In this document: positions 9,001-17,280 of the stretch, piece by piece | Layout of the letters: each line of letters begins with the position of its first letter | Position numbering within the stretch: position 1 is the stretch's first letter | Assembly: GCA_946407735.1 (NCBI GenBank) | Contig: CAMJPL010000002.1 | Span: forward strand, 62,001 to 126,000 | Length of the DNA: 64,000 nt | Source of the DNA: an uncultured Clostridia bacterium | GTDB taxonomy: Bacteria > Bacillota > Clostridia > Oscillospirales > CAG-272 | Direction: 5' to 3' | Program-made: the position numbers and the translations under genes | Notes under the pieces: generated by a model | Told to the model about the DNA's origin: nothing | The model's input: only the letters and a program-made list of their open reading frames with translations | Database searches by the model: none

Positions 9001-9533
9001 TCGGCATCAGCAATATAGACGCCCAGATCCGCCGCGACAAGGAGCTATGGGCGGCGAGGGAGAAGGCCAACCGCGACGCCCTCACCGGCGTCAAGAGCAA
9101 GCACGCCTATCTCGAAGCCGAGGAAAAATGCGATCTGCTGATCGCCGCCGGGGAAAACCAGCCGTTCGCCGTCGTGGTATGCGACGTAAACGGTCTCAAG
9201 AACGTCAACGACAACCACGGTCATCACGCCGGGGACGGCCTCATCCGTGACGCCGCGAGGATCATCTGCCGGATATTCGACCACAGCCCGGTTTACCGCG
9301 TCGGAGGCGACGAATTCGTCGTCATAATGCGCGGAGAGGATTACGAGCATCGGGATGAGCTGATGGCAAGGATGCTTGAAAGCAACGAGAAGAGCATGTC
9401 ATCGGACGGCGTTATCATCGCGTCCGGCATGTCGGCGTTCATCCCCGGCAGGGACAGATGCCTTTCCGAGGTGTTCGTCCGCGCCGACGAGGCGATGTAC
9501 GAAAACAAATCCTCACTGAAAGAGACAAGATAA
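6048..9533 (+). CDS. Response regulator with GGDEF, EAL, three sensory repeats and a second GGDEF
   Basis: 1161-residue cytoplasmic c-di-GMP signalling protein. In order: receiver domain 15-135 (acidic pair D21-D22, phospho-acceptor D66, T97, K116); a GGDEF-like domain 148-305 whose signature is EGDTF at 222-226, so probably not catalytic; an EAL domain about 310-565 with EAL at 345-347, NVSR, LEITES, DDFGTG at 466 and EGVET intact, so probably an active phosphodiesterase; three tandem PAS-like repeats starting near 585, 726 and 866, each with an IYY-(V/I)-(N/D)-T-x-(S/T)-G core; and a C-terminal GGDEF domain with an intact signature at 1086-1090. It could both make and degrade c-di-GMP, switched by phosphorylation and by the repeats. 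No histidine kinase is adjacent. It has its own promoter and ribosome site. Confidence 0.9.
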   Translation: MLKSHENFHSVNGRRLILVADDEFINREILKSTLEKDYEVLTAADGLEALSLIRENRETLSLVLLDLMMPGMPGLDLLREVKNDQTLKSIPVIVMTADQSSEIESLNVGAIDFIPKPYPQADVILARVRRIIELSEDRQIIQVTERDTVTGLYNKEYFFRYADQFDQFHKDTEMDAIMVDIYHFRMINERYGKTYGDEVLRDIGSRLRLAVGEKGGMVCRMEGDTFLIYCPHYGDYGEIIDTVMSGRADDTFAKRIRLRMGIYSNVDKSIDIERRFDRAKMASDTIRSSFTRSYAIYDNNLHESEMFAEQLIEDFRTAISEGQFTVFYQPKFDIRPDIPVLASAEALVRWKHPTLGMISPGVFIPLFEENGLIQDLDTYVWKMAAAQIKDWKDRFGISIPVSVNVSRIDMYDPDIVENFQALMERYGLTSNEFLLEITESAYTEDSAQIISTVNRLRSLGFQIEMDDFGTGYSSLNMISSLPIDALKLDMKFIRNAFSEGHDTRMIEVIIDIADYLGVPVIAEGVETEDQLLALKKMGCDIVQGYYFSKPLPPSEYETFVEEKKKRLEDAPIKESAEIKDEGAEITAYTKIAHALTSGFECIYYVNTVSGHYVQFSSQGRYEDLQIERSGLDFFSDTAKNVPKVVYSEDVERVLISMQKEALLAQLIGGEHFSMTYRLVIDGEPVYYNLRAAGTGTNDSSHIVIGISNMEHDVLQAIDDSERDRHNREFSGIAQALSSDFEHIYYIDTETGAYKIFKSQGALESLDIGHTGGDFFEDCKKNIADIVCPGDRDKLSRAMERGALLGEIGKGHPMSLVFRLMIGGEPVFYRLKAIPTSGDDHHIIIGVSNIDEEMTDERRREAADDGSVSYFSIAQALAADYFCIYYVNTESGSFIEYSAHDDYRSLELMKSGDDFFGLTRKNIIRVVHQDDHERLLSAFTKENILNQISESGAFTLEYRIMLGGKPTFVMLKASRMPDAKDPHIVIGISNIDAQIRRDKELWAAREKANRDALTGVKSKHAYLEAEEKCDLLIAAGENQPFAVVVCDVNGLKNVNDNHGHHAGDGLIRDAARIICRIFDHSPVYRVGGDEFVVIMRGEDYEHRDELMARMLESNEKSMSSDGVIIASGMSAFIPGRDRCLSEVFVRADEAMYENKSSLKETR

Positions 9534-9609
9534 AAGGGCTTAAATACGCTCATACGGCGGCCCTTTCGGATATGCCGCGCGGCCGTGAAGATATGAGGAG
9601 GACGGAAAA

Positions 9610-9768
9610 ATGAGCAGCGCGAACAGAACAGGTCTGGCTCTGCTTATAATGGGAGTCATAGCCGCTCAGGGAGCGGCGCTGGGGAGCGCGGTATTCTGGT
9701 ATATTGGTCTGGCGCTCGGATTTATCGGGATGATCCTTATGTTCCGGGACACGAAGGAAGACAGATAA
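9610..9768 (+). CDS. 52-residue hydrophobic membrane peptide, function unknown
   Basis: A short open frame with a strong GAGGAGG ribosome site at 9595-9601, eight bases before the ATG. The product has a polar start (MSSANRTG), two hydrophobic stretches (LALLIMGVIAAQGAALG and AVFWYIGLALGFIGMILMF) and a charged tail (RDTKEDR). This predicts two membrane helices, both ends cytoplasmic. It follows the c-di-GMP gene by 76 bases and may be read from the same transcript. I recognise no family. Confidence 0.6.
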   Translation: MSSANRTGLALLIMGVIAAQGAALGSAVFWYIGLALGFIGMILMFRDTKEDR

Positions 9769-9859
9769 CGGAGCTTTTGTCGCCCCCTTCGACGCCAGCT
9801 CTGCCGCACAGCGCATTTGATTTACAGCGTATAATCATCATAAACGAATCGAGGCAGCC

Positions 9860-11284
9860 ATGTATAACTATCCGAACTTATCCAAGCTTCCGATTCCGGA
9901 GACGTCTCACGCGGTCGAGATCGACAACTGGGATACGCCGTCATACGGCAGGTATTACCGAGATCTCAGGCCGCTCGCCGACGACAGGCGGATCCTGCGC
10001 AATCCTCACAAGGGATGGTACTGGCATTATATAGACAACGGCTATCCACGCCCGACCTACCGCGCGGAGCACGATCCGTCCGACCATCTCGAGGACTTCC
10101 CCGGGCTCAACCATCTGTATCTGCGTTTCGACTGGGGAGATATAGAGAAGGAGGAGGGAGTTTACGACTGGTCGTACATCGACGGTATAATGGAGGAATG
10201 GAGCCGGTACGATTACAGATTCGGCCTTCGTCTCGTGACATACGAGGGAGATGCCAGCATCCCGTTCGCGACGCCGGAGTTCGTCTATAAGGCCGGAGCG
10301 AGATGCTACGAGCTTCCCGACGGAAGACTTGAGCCGGATTACGGTGACCCGGTATTTCTGGAGAAGCTCAGCCGCTTCATGGAGGAGGCGGGACGAAAAT
10401 TCAACGGCGATCCGAGGATAGAGGTCGTCGACGTCGGCACATTCGGCACATGGGGAGAGGGACACACCGGTAACGGGACAGATATCATCTATCCGTCCGA
10501 GGTCATCAAAAAGCATATCGATCTGCATGTGAAGAACTTCCCGGACAAATTCGTGCTGCTGAACGACGATCATATCAATCACAGATGGAGCCGCGGCCGG
10601 GAGGAGAACCTCGAGCTGATCGACTACGCCGTATCGCTCGGCCTCGGGCTCGATGAGGACTCGGTATGCGTCAGTTCTTACGCGGAAAGATGCGGCTACA
10701 ACACGCTCCGCACGCCGTGGCTGTTCGACCGTTTTTCGCCGAATGCTCCGATAGTGCTGGAATTCGAGCATTATATGTCGGTCGCCCCGGAGGTGTTCAA
10801 GAACGGATATCCGTTCCTGGACGCCATGCAGCGCACCCACGCCACCTTCGCAGGATTCCACGGATATCCGAGACCGTGGCTGAAAAGAGAGCCTTACCTT
10901 ACCGAATACGCGGCGAACCGTCTCGGCTACTGGTATTTCATCGACGGCATCGAGCTGCCTCCGCTGATGTCGGGTGTGACAAACCGCGTCAGGCTCCATA
11001 TCTCGAACCGCGGCTTCGCCGGCTCGTACAGAAAATACGATCTCCGGCTTAGGCTCAGGGGCGAAAGCGGAGAATACACCGAAACTCTCGACACCGACTG
11101 CAGAAGATGGAGATCGGGAACTGTCACGGTAGAGGACGCGCCTTTCCGTCCTTCCCTTCCCGCCGGAAGATACGGCGCCGAGATAGGGCTGTTCGAGGGG
11201 ACGCGGCCGATAGAGCTTGCGATGAAGCTGAGCGCGAAGACCGATGACGGCTTCTACCGCGTCGGATGCGTCGACGTGAGATGA
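9860..11284 (+). CDS. DUF4832-type glycosidase-like barrel protein
   Basis: 474 residues, no signal peptide. The N-terminal two thirds look like a TIM-barrel glycosidase: NPHKGWYWHY, then LYLRFDWGDIEKEEGVYDW (the GH42/GH35-like strand followed by W-x-x-I/L-E-x-x-x-G-x-Y-D-W), and GTFGTWGEGH carrying a candidate acid/base Glu. The C-terminal third (SGVTNRVRLHISNRGFAG) is a beta-sandwich typical of DUF4832 proteins. Family members accompany glycan loci, but the reaction is not established to my knowledge. A TATAAT at 9830-9835 may be its -10 box, though no -35 is clear. It converges on the GH3 gene at a shared terminator. Confidence 0.65.
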   Translation: MYNYPNLSKLPIPETSHAVEIDNWDTPSYGRYYRDLRPLADDRRILRNPHKGWYWHYIDNGYPRPTYRAEHDPSDHLEDFPGLNHLYLRFDWGDIEKEEGVYDWSYIDGIMEEWSRYDYRFGLRLVTYEGDASIPFATPEFVYKAGARCYELPDGRLEPDYGDPVFLEKLSRFMEEAGRKFNGDPRIEVVDVGTFGTWGEGHTGNGTDIIYPSEVIKKHIDLHVKNFPDKFVLLNDDHINHRWSRGREENLELIDYAVSLGLGLDEDSVCVSSYAERCGYNTLRTPWLFDRFSPNAPIVLEFEHYMSVAPEVFKNGYPFLDAMQRTHATFAGFHGYPRPWLKREPYLTEYAANRLGYWYFIDGIELPPLMSGVTNRVRLHISNRGFAGSYRKYDLRLRLRGESGEYTETLDTDCRRWRSGTVTVEDAPFRPSLPAGRYGAEIGLFEGTRPIELAMKLSAKTDDGFYRVGCVDVR

Positions 11285-11308
11285 CACCGTAAATAATTTG
11301 ACACAGAG

Positions 11309-11342
11309 AAAAGCCGCAGGGCATATGCCCTGCGGCTTTTTG
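11309..11342. terminator. Bidirectional rho-independent terminator
   Basis: AAGCCGCAGGGCAT pairs perfectly with ATGCCCTGCGGCTT at 11311-11338, with A-rich and T-rich flanks on the two sides. It serves the DUF4832 gene on the plus strand and the GH3 gene on the minus strand. Confidence 0.85.
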
Positions 11343-11359
11343 CATTTTAATCGCTTTTT

Positions 11360-13990
11360 TCACTCGACTCTGAAATCACGGCTCATGATCAGATGATCTG
11401 AGCGGTCGGCGAGGAAGACCCTGAAATCTCCGGGCTCGACTCTCCAGACGAAATCACGGCCGAGCGTCCGCATGGATCTCGGCGTTATCGAGACCGATAC
11501 CCTTCTGCTTTCGCCGGGCGCCAGCGTCACTCTGTCAAAGCCGGCGAGCATGATCTTGGGCTTTACCGTCGAGCTCACCATGTCGCGCAGATAGATCTGC
11601 GGCACCGCCGTTCCCTCGACGCTGCCGGTGTTCGTTACGGTAAACGACGCCGTGACGGATCCTCCGGGAGCTATGGCATCGGATGAAAGCTCAAGCCCGC
11701 CATAGCTGAATTCGGTATAGCTCAGACCGTAGCCGAACGGATAGAGCGGCTGCCAGTCCATCTCGACGTATCTCATACCGCCTCCGGGACGGCGGCTGTA
11801 ATGGCACGGTATCTGTCCGACATGGCGCGGGAAGCTGATAGGAAGGCGTCCCGACGGGTTGTTGTCGCCGAACAGCGTCTCGGCGATGGCTCTGCCTCCC
11901 TCCTCGCCGGGGAACCATGCCTCGACGATCGCGGGGATATTGTCGTTCTCCCAGCCGCAGGTTACGGGACGTCCGGTCTGCATGACCAGCACGACGGGCG
12001 TTCCGGTCGCCGCGACGGCCTTTACGAATTCCTTCTGGCTTCCGGGAAGATCGAGCGATACCCTGTCGAGATTCTCGCCGCAGGTGTCCTGACTGTCTCC
12101 GACGAACACTATCGCCGTGTCGGCCTCCTTTGCAAGAGCCAGCGCCCTCGTGAAGTCCTCCTTGCCGCGGCTGCAGCCGAAGACGACTCTCGCGCCCCTG
12201 TGATCGTTTGTGAATTCTATCCTGACGTCGTGGCTGACACCCTTCTCAAAGCGGAACGGAACGGTGCGGTCAGCGCTGTTCTTGTCGCCCCAGCCGTCGA
12301 TCATAAGCTTTCCGTCGACATAAAGGCGCATGCTGTCCTGAGTGTTGAAGCCTATCATGCCGTCGAAGGTCTCGTCCGGGGTCAGCTTTCCGGTCCAGCA
12401 TACGCTGAAGCAGGAGGCGTCGATATCGGGATGGGGATTGTTCATTATCCAGTTGAAATTGATCCCCCGGTCGATCCTGACGGCTGTCGGCTCGCCGCCT
12501 ATGACCCTGCCGTTGTAATAGCGCCCGGTAAGACCATGGCTGCCGTCCTCGGCGGTGAGCAGTCTCGCCGGGAACGCCTTCGCGGTGTCGCCGAGGATCT
12601 TGCAGCCCTCGTCGTACAGTATCTCGGTATCATCCGAGACGATCTCCCTTATCCCGTCGAGCGCAGATACGCCGGTCTTGCCTTCCGGGGAATAGTCGCC
12701 CAGGACCGCGTGCCCGGCGCATGGGCCGATCACGGCGATTTTCTTGATATCCTTTCTCAGCGGCAGAATCCCGTTCTCGTTTTTGAGCAGGGTCACGCTC
12801 TGGCGGGCGATCTCGCGGGCGAGAGCCCTGTGCTCGCTGCTGTGAACGTATTTTTCCTTCCTTGTGACGTCGACATATGGATTGTCAAAGAGTCCGAGCA
12901 GGTATTTCATCCTCAGCACTCTCGAGCAGGCGAGACGTATCACCGAGATGTCGAGCCTTCCCGATTCGACAAGCTCCTTAAGCCCGCTTTGCCACTCGTC
13001 ATGCGGGAAATCGTACAGCTGAAGATCGACGCCGGCCTCAAGCCCCATCGCCATCGCTTCTTTTCTCGTTTCGGCGAGATAATGGTTGTCGTACAGGCGC
13101 TCGACGGCAGTAAGATCTGAGCGGACGAAGCCGCGCATCCCCCATCTGTCCCTCAGCATCTCGGTCAGAAGCTCGTGATCGGCCGATACCGGGATCCCGT
13201 CGATGGCGTTGTATGAGCACATCACGTCGGCGGCGCCTCCGTCGGCGACAGCCGCCTCGAAGACAGGCAGGGCGTCGGAGAACACCTCATGCCGTCCCAT
13301 CGAGCAAGGCGCGCAGTTGAGGCCGCCGACAGGCGATCCGTACCCGACGTAATGCTTCGGCTCGGCGGCTATGGCGTCGGGATCGGAAAGATCGTCGCCC
13401 TGCATGCCTATGACGGTCTCCCTCGCGAACTCGGAGCAGAGATATGTGTCCTCGCCGTAGGATTCCTCGGCGCGTCCGTAGCGCGGGTCGCGGATGAGGT
13501 CCATCACCGGACTGTACGTTTCGTGTATGCCCATCGCGCGGGATTCGGTAGCTATGGCGCGTCCCATCCTGCGTCCGAGAGAAGGATTGAAGGTGGCAGC
13601 GAGACCTATCTGCTGCGGGAATGACGTCGCTTCCCTGTTGTTGAGACCGTGCAGGGCCTCCTCGCTGAAAAGGAACGGTATGCCGAGCCTCGTCTTCTCG
13701 ACGGCGTAGCGCTGGATCTCGTTCACCTGCTCGGGGGTAAGGCATCTCGCCTGTATGCTGCCGCAGCTGTTGCCCCGAAGAAGCGAATCCAGCTTGTCCA
13801 TATCGAGCTCGGCAGGCTCGGCGTCGGATTTTCTTTTGACAAAATCGTTTGTGAAATACTGGTCGGTCTGAAGGATCATCTCCTCCAGCGTCATCCTGTC
13901 CATCAGCCGGGCGACCTTTACGTCGATCTCTTTCAGCCTGCCGTCTCTGTCTTTCATTCCGCGATGCTCCGTTTCGTTGTTTTTGATCAT
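11360..13990 (-). CDS. Glycoside hydrolase family 3 beta-glycosidase with PA14 insert
   Basis: 876 residues, no signal peptide, so a cytoplasmic beta-glucosidase or beta-xylosidase type enzyme. The GH3 N-terminal barrel includes FSEEALHGL and EPKHYVGYG (with the conserved K-H), and the nucleophile is Asp about 292 in GFVRSDLTAV. A PA14 domain (GLTGRYYNG ... LYVDGKLMIDGWGD) is inserted in the GH3 C-terminal domain, which resumes with IVFVGDSQDTCGENLDR. The chain ends with PFGYGLSYTEF and a fibronectin-III-like domain. PA14 inserts usually shape specificity for short oligosaccharides. Its ATG overlaps the stop of the upstream solute-binding-protein gene (ATGA), implying translational coupling. 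An internal Met at codon 12 is an alternative start. Confidence 0.92.
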   Translation of the reverse strand: MIKNNETEHRGMKDRDGRLKEIDVKVARLMDRMTLEEMILQTDQYFTNDFVKRKSDAEPAELDMDKLDSLLRGNSCGSIQARCLTPEQVNEIQRYAVEKTRLGIPFLFSEEALHGLNNREATSFPQQIGLAATFNPSLGRRMGRAIATESRAMGIHETYSPVMDLIRDPRYGRAEESYGEDTYLCSEFARETVIGMQGDDLSDPDAIAAEPKHYVGYGSPVGGLNCAPCSMGRHEVFSDALPVFEAAVADGGAADVMCSYNAIDGIPVSADHELLTEMLRDRWGMRGFVRSDLTAVERLYDNHYLAETRKEAMAMGLEAGVDLQLYDFPHDEWQSGLKELVESGRLDISVIRLACSRVLRMKYLLGLFDNPYVDVTRKEKYVHSSEHRALAREIARQSVTLLKNENGILPLRKDIKKIAVIGPCAGHAVLGDYSPEGKTGVSALDGIREIVSDDTEILYDEGCKILGDTAKAFPARLLTAEDGSHGLTGRYYNGRVIGGEPTAVRIDRGINFNWIMNNPHPDIDASCFSVCWTGKLTPDETFDGMIGFNTQDSMRLYVDGKLMIDGWGDKNSADRTVPFRFEKGVSHDVRIEFTNDHRGARVVFGCSRGKEDFTRALALAKEADTAIVFVGDSQDTCGENLDRVSLDLPGSQKEFVKAVAATGTPVVLVMQTGRPVTCGWENDNIPAIVEAWFPGEEGGRAIAETLFGDNNPSGRLPISFPRHVGQIPCHYSRRPGGGMRYVEMDWQPLYPFGYGLSYTEFSYGGLELSSDAIAPGGSVTASFTVTNTGSVEGTAVPQIYLRDMVSSTVKPKIMLAGFDRVTLAPGESRRVSVSITPRSMRTLGRDFVWRVEPGDFRVFLADRSDHLIMSRDFRVE

Positions 13991-15462
13991 TCTATGCTCT
14001 GTAAGCTGTCCATCAGCTTGTCGATATCCTTCTGCACCTTCGACTCGTTCTTCGCGAAGGTCGAAGCGAAATCGCCCTTGAGGTTCGCGTAGATGTTTCT
14101 CATGCTGCTCAGCATTCCGCCGAACTGATACAGGAGACCCGAGTCGTAGAAGGTGATGCTGAAGATCATATCGAGCATCTTGTTCGATTCCTCGTCCCTC
14201 GTGATCTTACCCTGCAGCAGAGTGCCGTAGAAGGACGACAGAAGCCCGGTATAGCCTTCGTATGACATCGCTTCGGTGATGATTCCGGCGTTCTCCTTGT
14301 CGGCCACCGTCGAAGGGATCGCGGTCAGCGGGAAGACGTTGCAGAACATCGGGGAGCGGTAGCCGTCCTGAGCGTCGTCATACTTCGGCAGCGGGATGAT
14401 GCCGAAATGATCCTCCATCGGGCGGAACTGCGGTGCGTAGTAGATACCGGCGAGAGCGAACAGCGCCTGCTTGTTCATGAACATGCCGACCTCGTCGACG
14501 AATGCGTTTGTCGAGCGCTTATGTATGTTGAGGCTGGTCTCGGTGTCGGAAAGCATGTCGAGCAGCCGCTGCATGACGGTTATGTTCCTCTCGGTGTTTA
14601 TCGTGTTCTCCGGTATGCCGTCGGCGTCGAGGGAGGCGTATCTCACGTCGGCCGCGTTTAGCAGGCCTTCGGGCACGTCGGAGATATAGGTGAAGCCGTA
14701 CCGGTCGTCGGTGGTGAATTTCCCGTCGCTGTTCAGATCGGCGGCGACGGTCTTGCCCATCGAGTACATCTGATCCCACGTCCATCCGCCGCCGTTTACG
14801 ATCTCGTACATGTTCCCGAGGCCGTAATCGTCCATCATGTTCATGTTGAAATAGGCGCAGAAGATCAGCTTGTAGGCGTTCATCGTTATGTTGGAGACGA
14901 TGCCGAAGGTGCGGTTAAGCAGCCCGAGAGCCGACAGCGAGTTTTTGTCGTACCACGGCTTTTCAAGGTCGATGTACGGGACGGTGGTAATGTCCATCAA
15001 AGCGCCGGACGAAAGCAGCTTCGAGTACTGGTTCGATCTGACTATGGCGATCTGATAGGCGTCGTCTCCCGACTGCGCGGCCTTTAGCAGCTTGCTCTGA
15101 CCGTCGGCGGAGGGATAGTTCATCTGGACGATGACGCAGCCGTATTCCTCCTCGATCTTCTTCTGACGGGCAAAGATGGCGTCGTTGAAATCCTCGCCGT
15201 TCAGCTCCTCGACCGAGATGTCGTCCATGTCGAGCGGAGTATAGCCGGCCCAGTCCTCGGTGAGTATGTTGATTACCGCTCCGTTCATGTCCTTTTCGGG
15301 AAGATCGGGCTTTATCTCCGGCTCGGTCTCGGCTGTTTCCTCGGGCACAGCCTCGTTTTCGGCCGCAGGAGACGTCGTGCCGGAAACCGCTCCCGAAGCC
15401 GCCTCACCGCAGGAGACGAGCAGAAGAGAAGCGAAAAGCAGCGCTGCCATCAGTTTTTTCAT
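13987..15462 (-). CDS. Extracellular solute-binding lipoprotein, probably sugar-specific
   Basis: 491 residues. Signal peptide with lipobox LLVSC (Cys 18), then a low-complexity Thr/Glu/Ala-rich linker, then the solute-binding fold beginning DLPEKDMNGAVINIL. An EF-hand-like loop, DLNSDGKFTTDD, lies near residue 240 and is followed by YGF. It sits in a minus-strand operon between a second binding lipoprotein upstream and the GH3 gene downstream (4-base overlap), so it likely captures the oligosaccharide that GH3 cleaves. No permease gene is adjacent. An AAGGATGG ribosome site precedes the start. The C-terminus (SKVQKDIDKLMDSL) is a charged helix usual for the family. Confidence 0.85.
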   Translation of the reverse strand: MKKLMAALLFASLLLVSCGEAASGAVSGTTSPAAENEAVPEETAETEPEIKPDLPEKDMNGAVINILTEDWAGYTPLDMDDISVEELNGEDFNDAIFARQKKIEEEYGCVIVQMNYPSADGQSKLLKAAQSGDDAYQIAIVRSNQYSKLLSSGALMDITTVPYIDLEKPWYDKNSLSALGLLNRTFGIVSNITMNAYKLIFCAYFNMNMMDDYGLGNMYEIVNGGGWTWDQMYSMGKTVAADLNSDGKFTTDDRYGFTYISDVPEGLLNAADVRYASLDADGIPENTINTERNITVMQRLLDMLSDTETSLNIHKRSTNAFVDEVGMFMNKQALFALAGIYYAPQFRPMEDHFGIIPLPKYDDAQDGYRSPMFCNVFPLTAIPSTVADKENAGIITEAMSYEGYTGLLSSFYGTLLQGKITRDEESNKMLDMIFSITFYDSGLLYQFGGMLSSMRNIYANLKGDFASTFAKNESKVQKDIDKLMDSLQSIE

Positions 15463-15551
15463 TTCGCACCATCCTTTTTACTTTAGATATCCGTATAAAA
15501 ATCAATGCGCGTATGTCAAAACCCGTGCTTTGCGGGAGGGGATCCTTATGA

Positions 15552-17054
15552 TCACAGCCCGAGCGTTTCGTCGAGCGATGCCGCCAGCTTGTCGAGGAAT
15601 TTCTGCGCCGATTTTTCCTGTGACGCCCAGAATGATGAGAATTCCTTGTTGCCGTCGGCGAAGTTCAGGAAGGTATAGATAAGCGCGTCGGTGAACATTA
15701 TCGTACCGTCGGTGGTCACGTTCGACGCCATGATGTTCAGCATCTCGGCGCTGTCCTCATCCGTCGTGTATTTGTTCTTTACAACGGTCTCGAAGTACGG
15801 TACGGCGGCCTTCTTGAAGCCTCCGGCGGCGTAGGCGCTGAGGATCAGAGCCGAACGCTCCGGCGTCGCGCAGGTGGAGGGGATGGCCGACGGGTCGGGG
15901 ATAAAGCTCGAGTAGTATTTTTCCTGGCTCTCGTCGAATTTGTACTGAGGAAGGATCCCGATATTGAAGTTTACGTTGCGGTAACCGTTCATGCCTTTGA
16001 GATCGCCGCTGGAAAGCAGGTAGTTGCCGTTCACGAAATTGTTTTCGCCCGTCCATACCGAGTAGGCGACGGACTTGCTGTCCTTGATATAATCCCTCAG
16101 GGCGGTGTATATCTTCTCGAAGCGCTCGATGTTCGTCGACGGGGCGAGATAAGGCATATCGCCGGCGTCCTTGCCGATTATATACAGCCCCATCGCCGGT
16201 ATGCCCTCGTAGCTGAACTGATTCAGCCTTATCTCATAGCCGAAAAGATCCTCGCCGATATCGACTTCGTTGTTTCCGTTCAGATCGCTGTAAAGGTCCT
16301 TCGTGATACCGCGGACATAATCGAAGGTCCAGCGGTCGTCGCGGACGACGTCGTACAGATTCTCAAGCTGATAATCGGCGGCGATATCCTTGTTGAAGAA
16401 AACGCAGTTGAGCGCCGAATACAGCGAATAACCGCCGAGAAGATCGACAGACACGAAGGTATGGTTTTTGTATGACAGGCGCTGCGTCGCCTCCTTGTAG
16501 AACCACGGCTTTTCAAAGTCGATATAAGGCAGCGCCGTCAGATCGGTGAGGAATCCCTGCGACGCGAAGGTTGACGCCGTGGTGTTCCAGACATACATCA
16601 GGTCGATGACGTCGTCTCCCGAAAGGAAGAATTTGTTCATTTTGGCGACGTAGTCACCATAATCGGAGGATTCCATGTGATGATTCGTCAGTTTGCAGTT
16701 GAAGCGCTCCTCTATCTCGGCGTTTCTGAGATACATGACGTCATCGAGGATATCGCCGGTCTGCTCGTCAGGGCCGGCCACTTCGACGCCTCTGGTGCAG
16801 TGCACGATGATCTCCTCGCCGCCGAGATCCATCTCCGGCAGATCGTCCGAAACGGCATCATGGTCTATCTGCAGTCTTTCGAGCAGCGTAAGGGACGCGT
16901 AATCTATCTGCTCCTCCGTCTGCGCCGCGGCGGTCTGCCCGGCGGCAGAGGTTGTCTCCGCCGGCTGGGAGGCGCTACCGCAGGATGAGAGAAGCATCTG
17001 GAAAGACAGCAGCGCGGCGAGAGAAAGAGAAATGAGCGAAGCTGTTTTTTTCAT
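15552..17054 (-). CDS. Extracellular solute-binding lipoprotein, first gene of the GH3 operon
   Basis: 500 residues. Lipobox MLLSSC puts the lipidated Cys at 25, followed by a Ser/Thr/Ala/Glu-rich tether. The binding domain starts at DLPEMDLGGEEIIVHC, with GDILDDVMYLRNAEIEERFNC as the conserved helix. The EF-hand-like loop is the divergent DLNGNNEVDIGED near 257. It is first in the minus-strand unit 17054-11360 and is driven by a consensus promoter at 17125-17097. The 89-base gap to the next gene shows no terminator. It is only distantly similar to its downstream neighbour, so the two probably bind different sugars. Confidence 0.85.
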   Translation of the reverse strand: MKKTASLISLSLAALLSFQMLLSSCGSASQPAETTSAAGQTAAAQTEEQIDYASLTLLERLQIDHDAVSDDLPEMDLGGEEIIVHCTRGVEVAGPDEQTGDILDDVMYLRNAEIEERFNCKLTNHHMESSDYGDYVAKMNKFFLSGDDVIDLMYVWNTTASTFASQGFLTDLTALPYIDFEKPWFYKEATQRLSYKNHTFVSVDLLGGYSLYSALNCVFFNKDIAADYQLENLYDVVRDDRWTFDYVRGITKDLYSDLNGNNEVDIGEDLFGYEIRLNQFSYEGIPAMGLYIIGKDAGDMPYLAPSTNIERFEKIYTALRDYIKDSKSVAYSVWTGENNFVNGNYLLSSGDLKGMNGYRNVNFNIGILPQYKFDESQEKYYSSFIPDPSAIPSTCATPERSALILSAYAAGGFKKAAVPYFETVVKNKYTTDEDSAEMLNIMASNVTTDGTIMFTDALIYTFLNFADGNKEFSSFWASQEKSAQKFLDKLAASLDETLGL

Positions 17055-17096
17055 GGATTATACCGTCGGTTGTCAGTGTTTTGATCTGTTGTATCT

Positions 17097-17125
17097 ATTA
17101 TAACACAATCCCTCGACACCGTCAA
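17097..17125 (-). promoter_or_regulatory. Sigma-A promoter of the GH3/solute-binding-protein operon
   Basis: Minus strand: TTGACG (17125-17120), 17-base spacer, TATAAT (17102-17097), with a TGT extended -10. It is divergent from the promoter of the plus-strand binding protein. Confidence 0.8.
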
Positions 17126-17199
17126 GACGCTTCGCGATTTTTATTTCCCCGAGCTTTTTCGTGACAGATATACGCCATAATTTATTATCGCCCATACGC

Positions 17200-17229
17200 T
17201 TGACTTTCGGTACGCTGATGATGTATAAT
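17200..17229 (+). promoter_or_regulatory. Sigma-A promoter for the plus-strand solute-binding lipoprotein
   Basis: TTGACT (17200-17205) and TATAAT (17224-17229), spacer 18. The predicted start near 17236 lies downstream of the in-frame start codons at 17161 and 17221, which supports translation from 17281. Confidence 0.75.
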
Positions 17230-17280
17230 AGTGTCAGCTCTTATATAATCACAAAACACACTGAAATAAAGGGAAAAGAC

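Noticed and set aside
7800-9050. Tandem repeats of about 420 bases considered as a DNA repeat or CRISPR-like array
   Set aside because: They are in-frame protein domain repeats with strong codon-level divergence, not spacer-separated short repeats.
9941-11287. Long open frame on the minus strand over the DUF4832-type gene
   Set aside because: It is a shadow caused by GC-biased codon use in the real plus-strand gene; no ribosome site, no family motif and low-complexity composition.
11801-13120. 439-codon plus-strand frame inside the GH3 gene
   Set aside because: Antisense to an unmistakable GH3 enzyme; no start signals.
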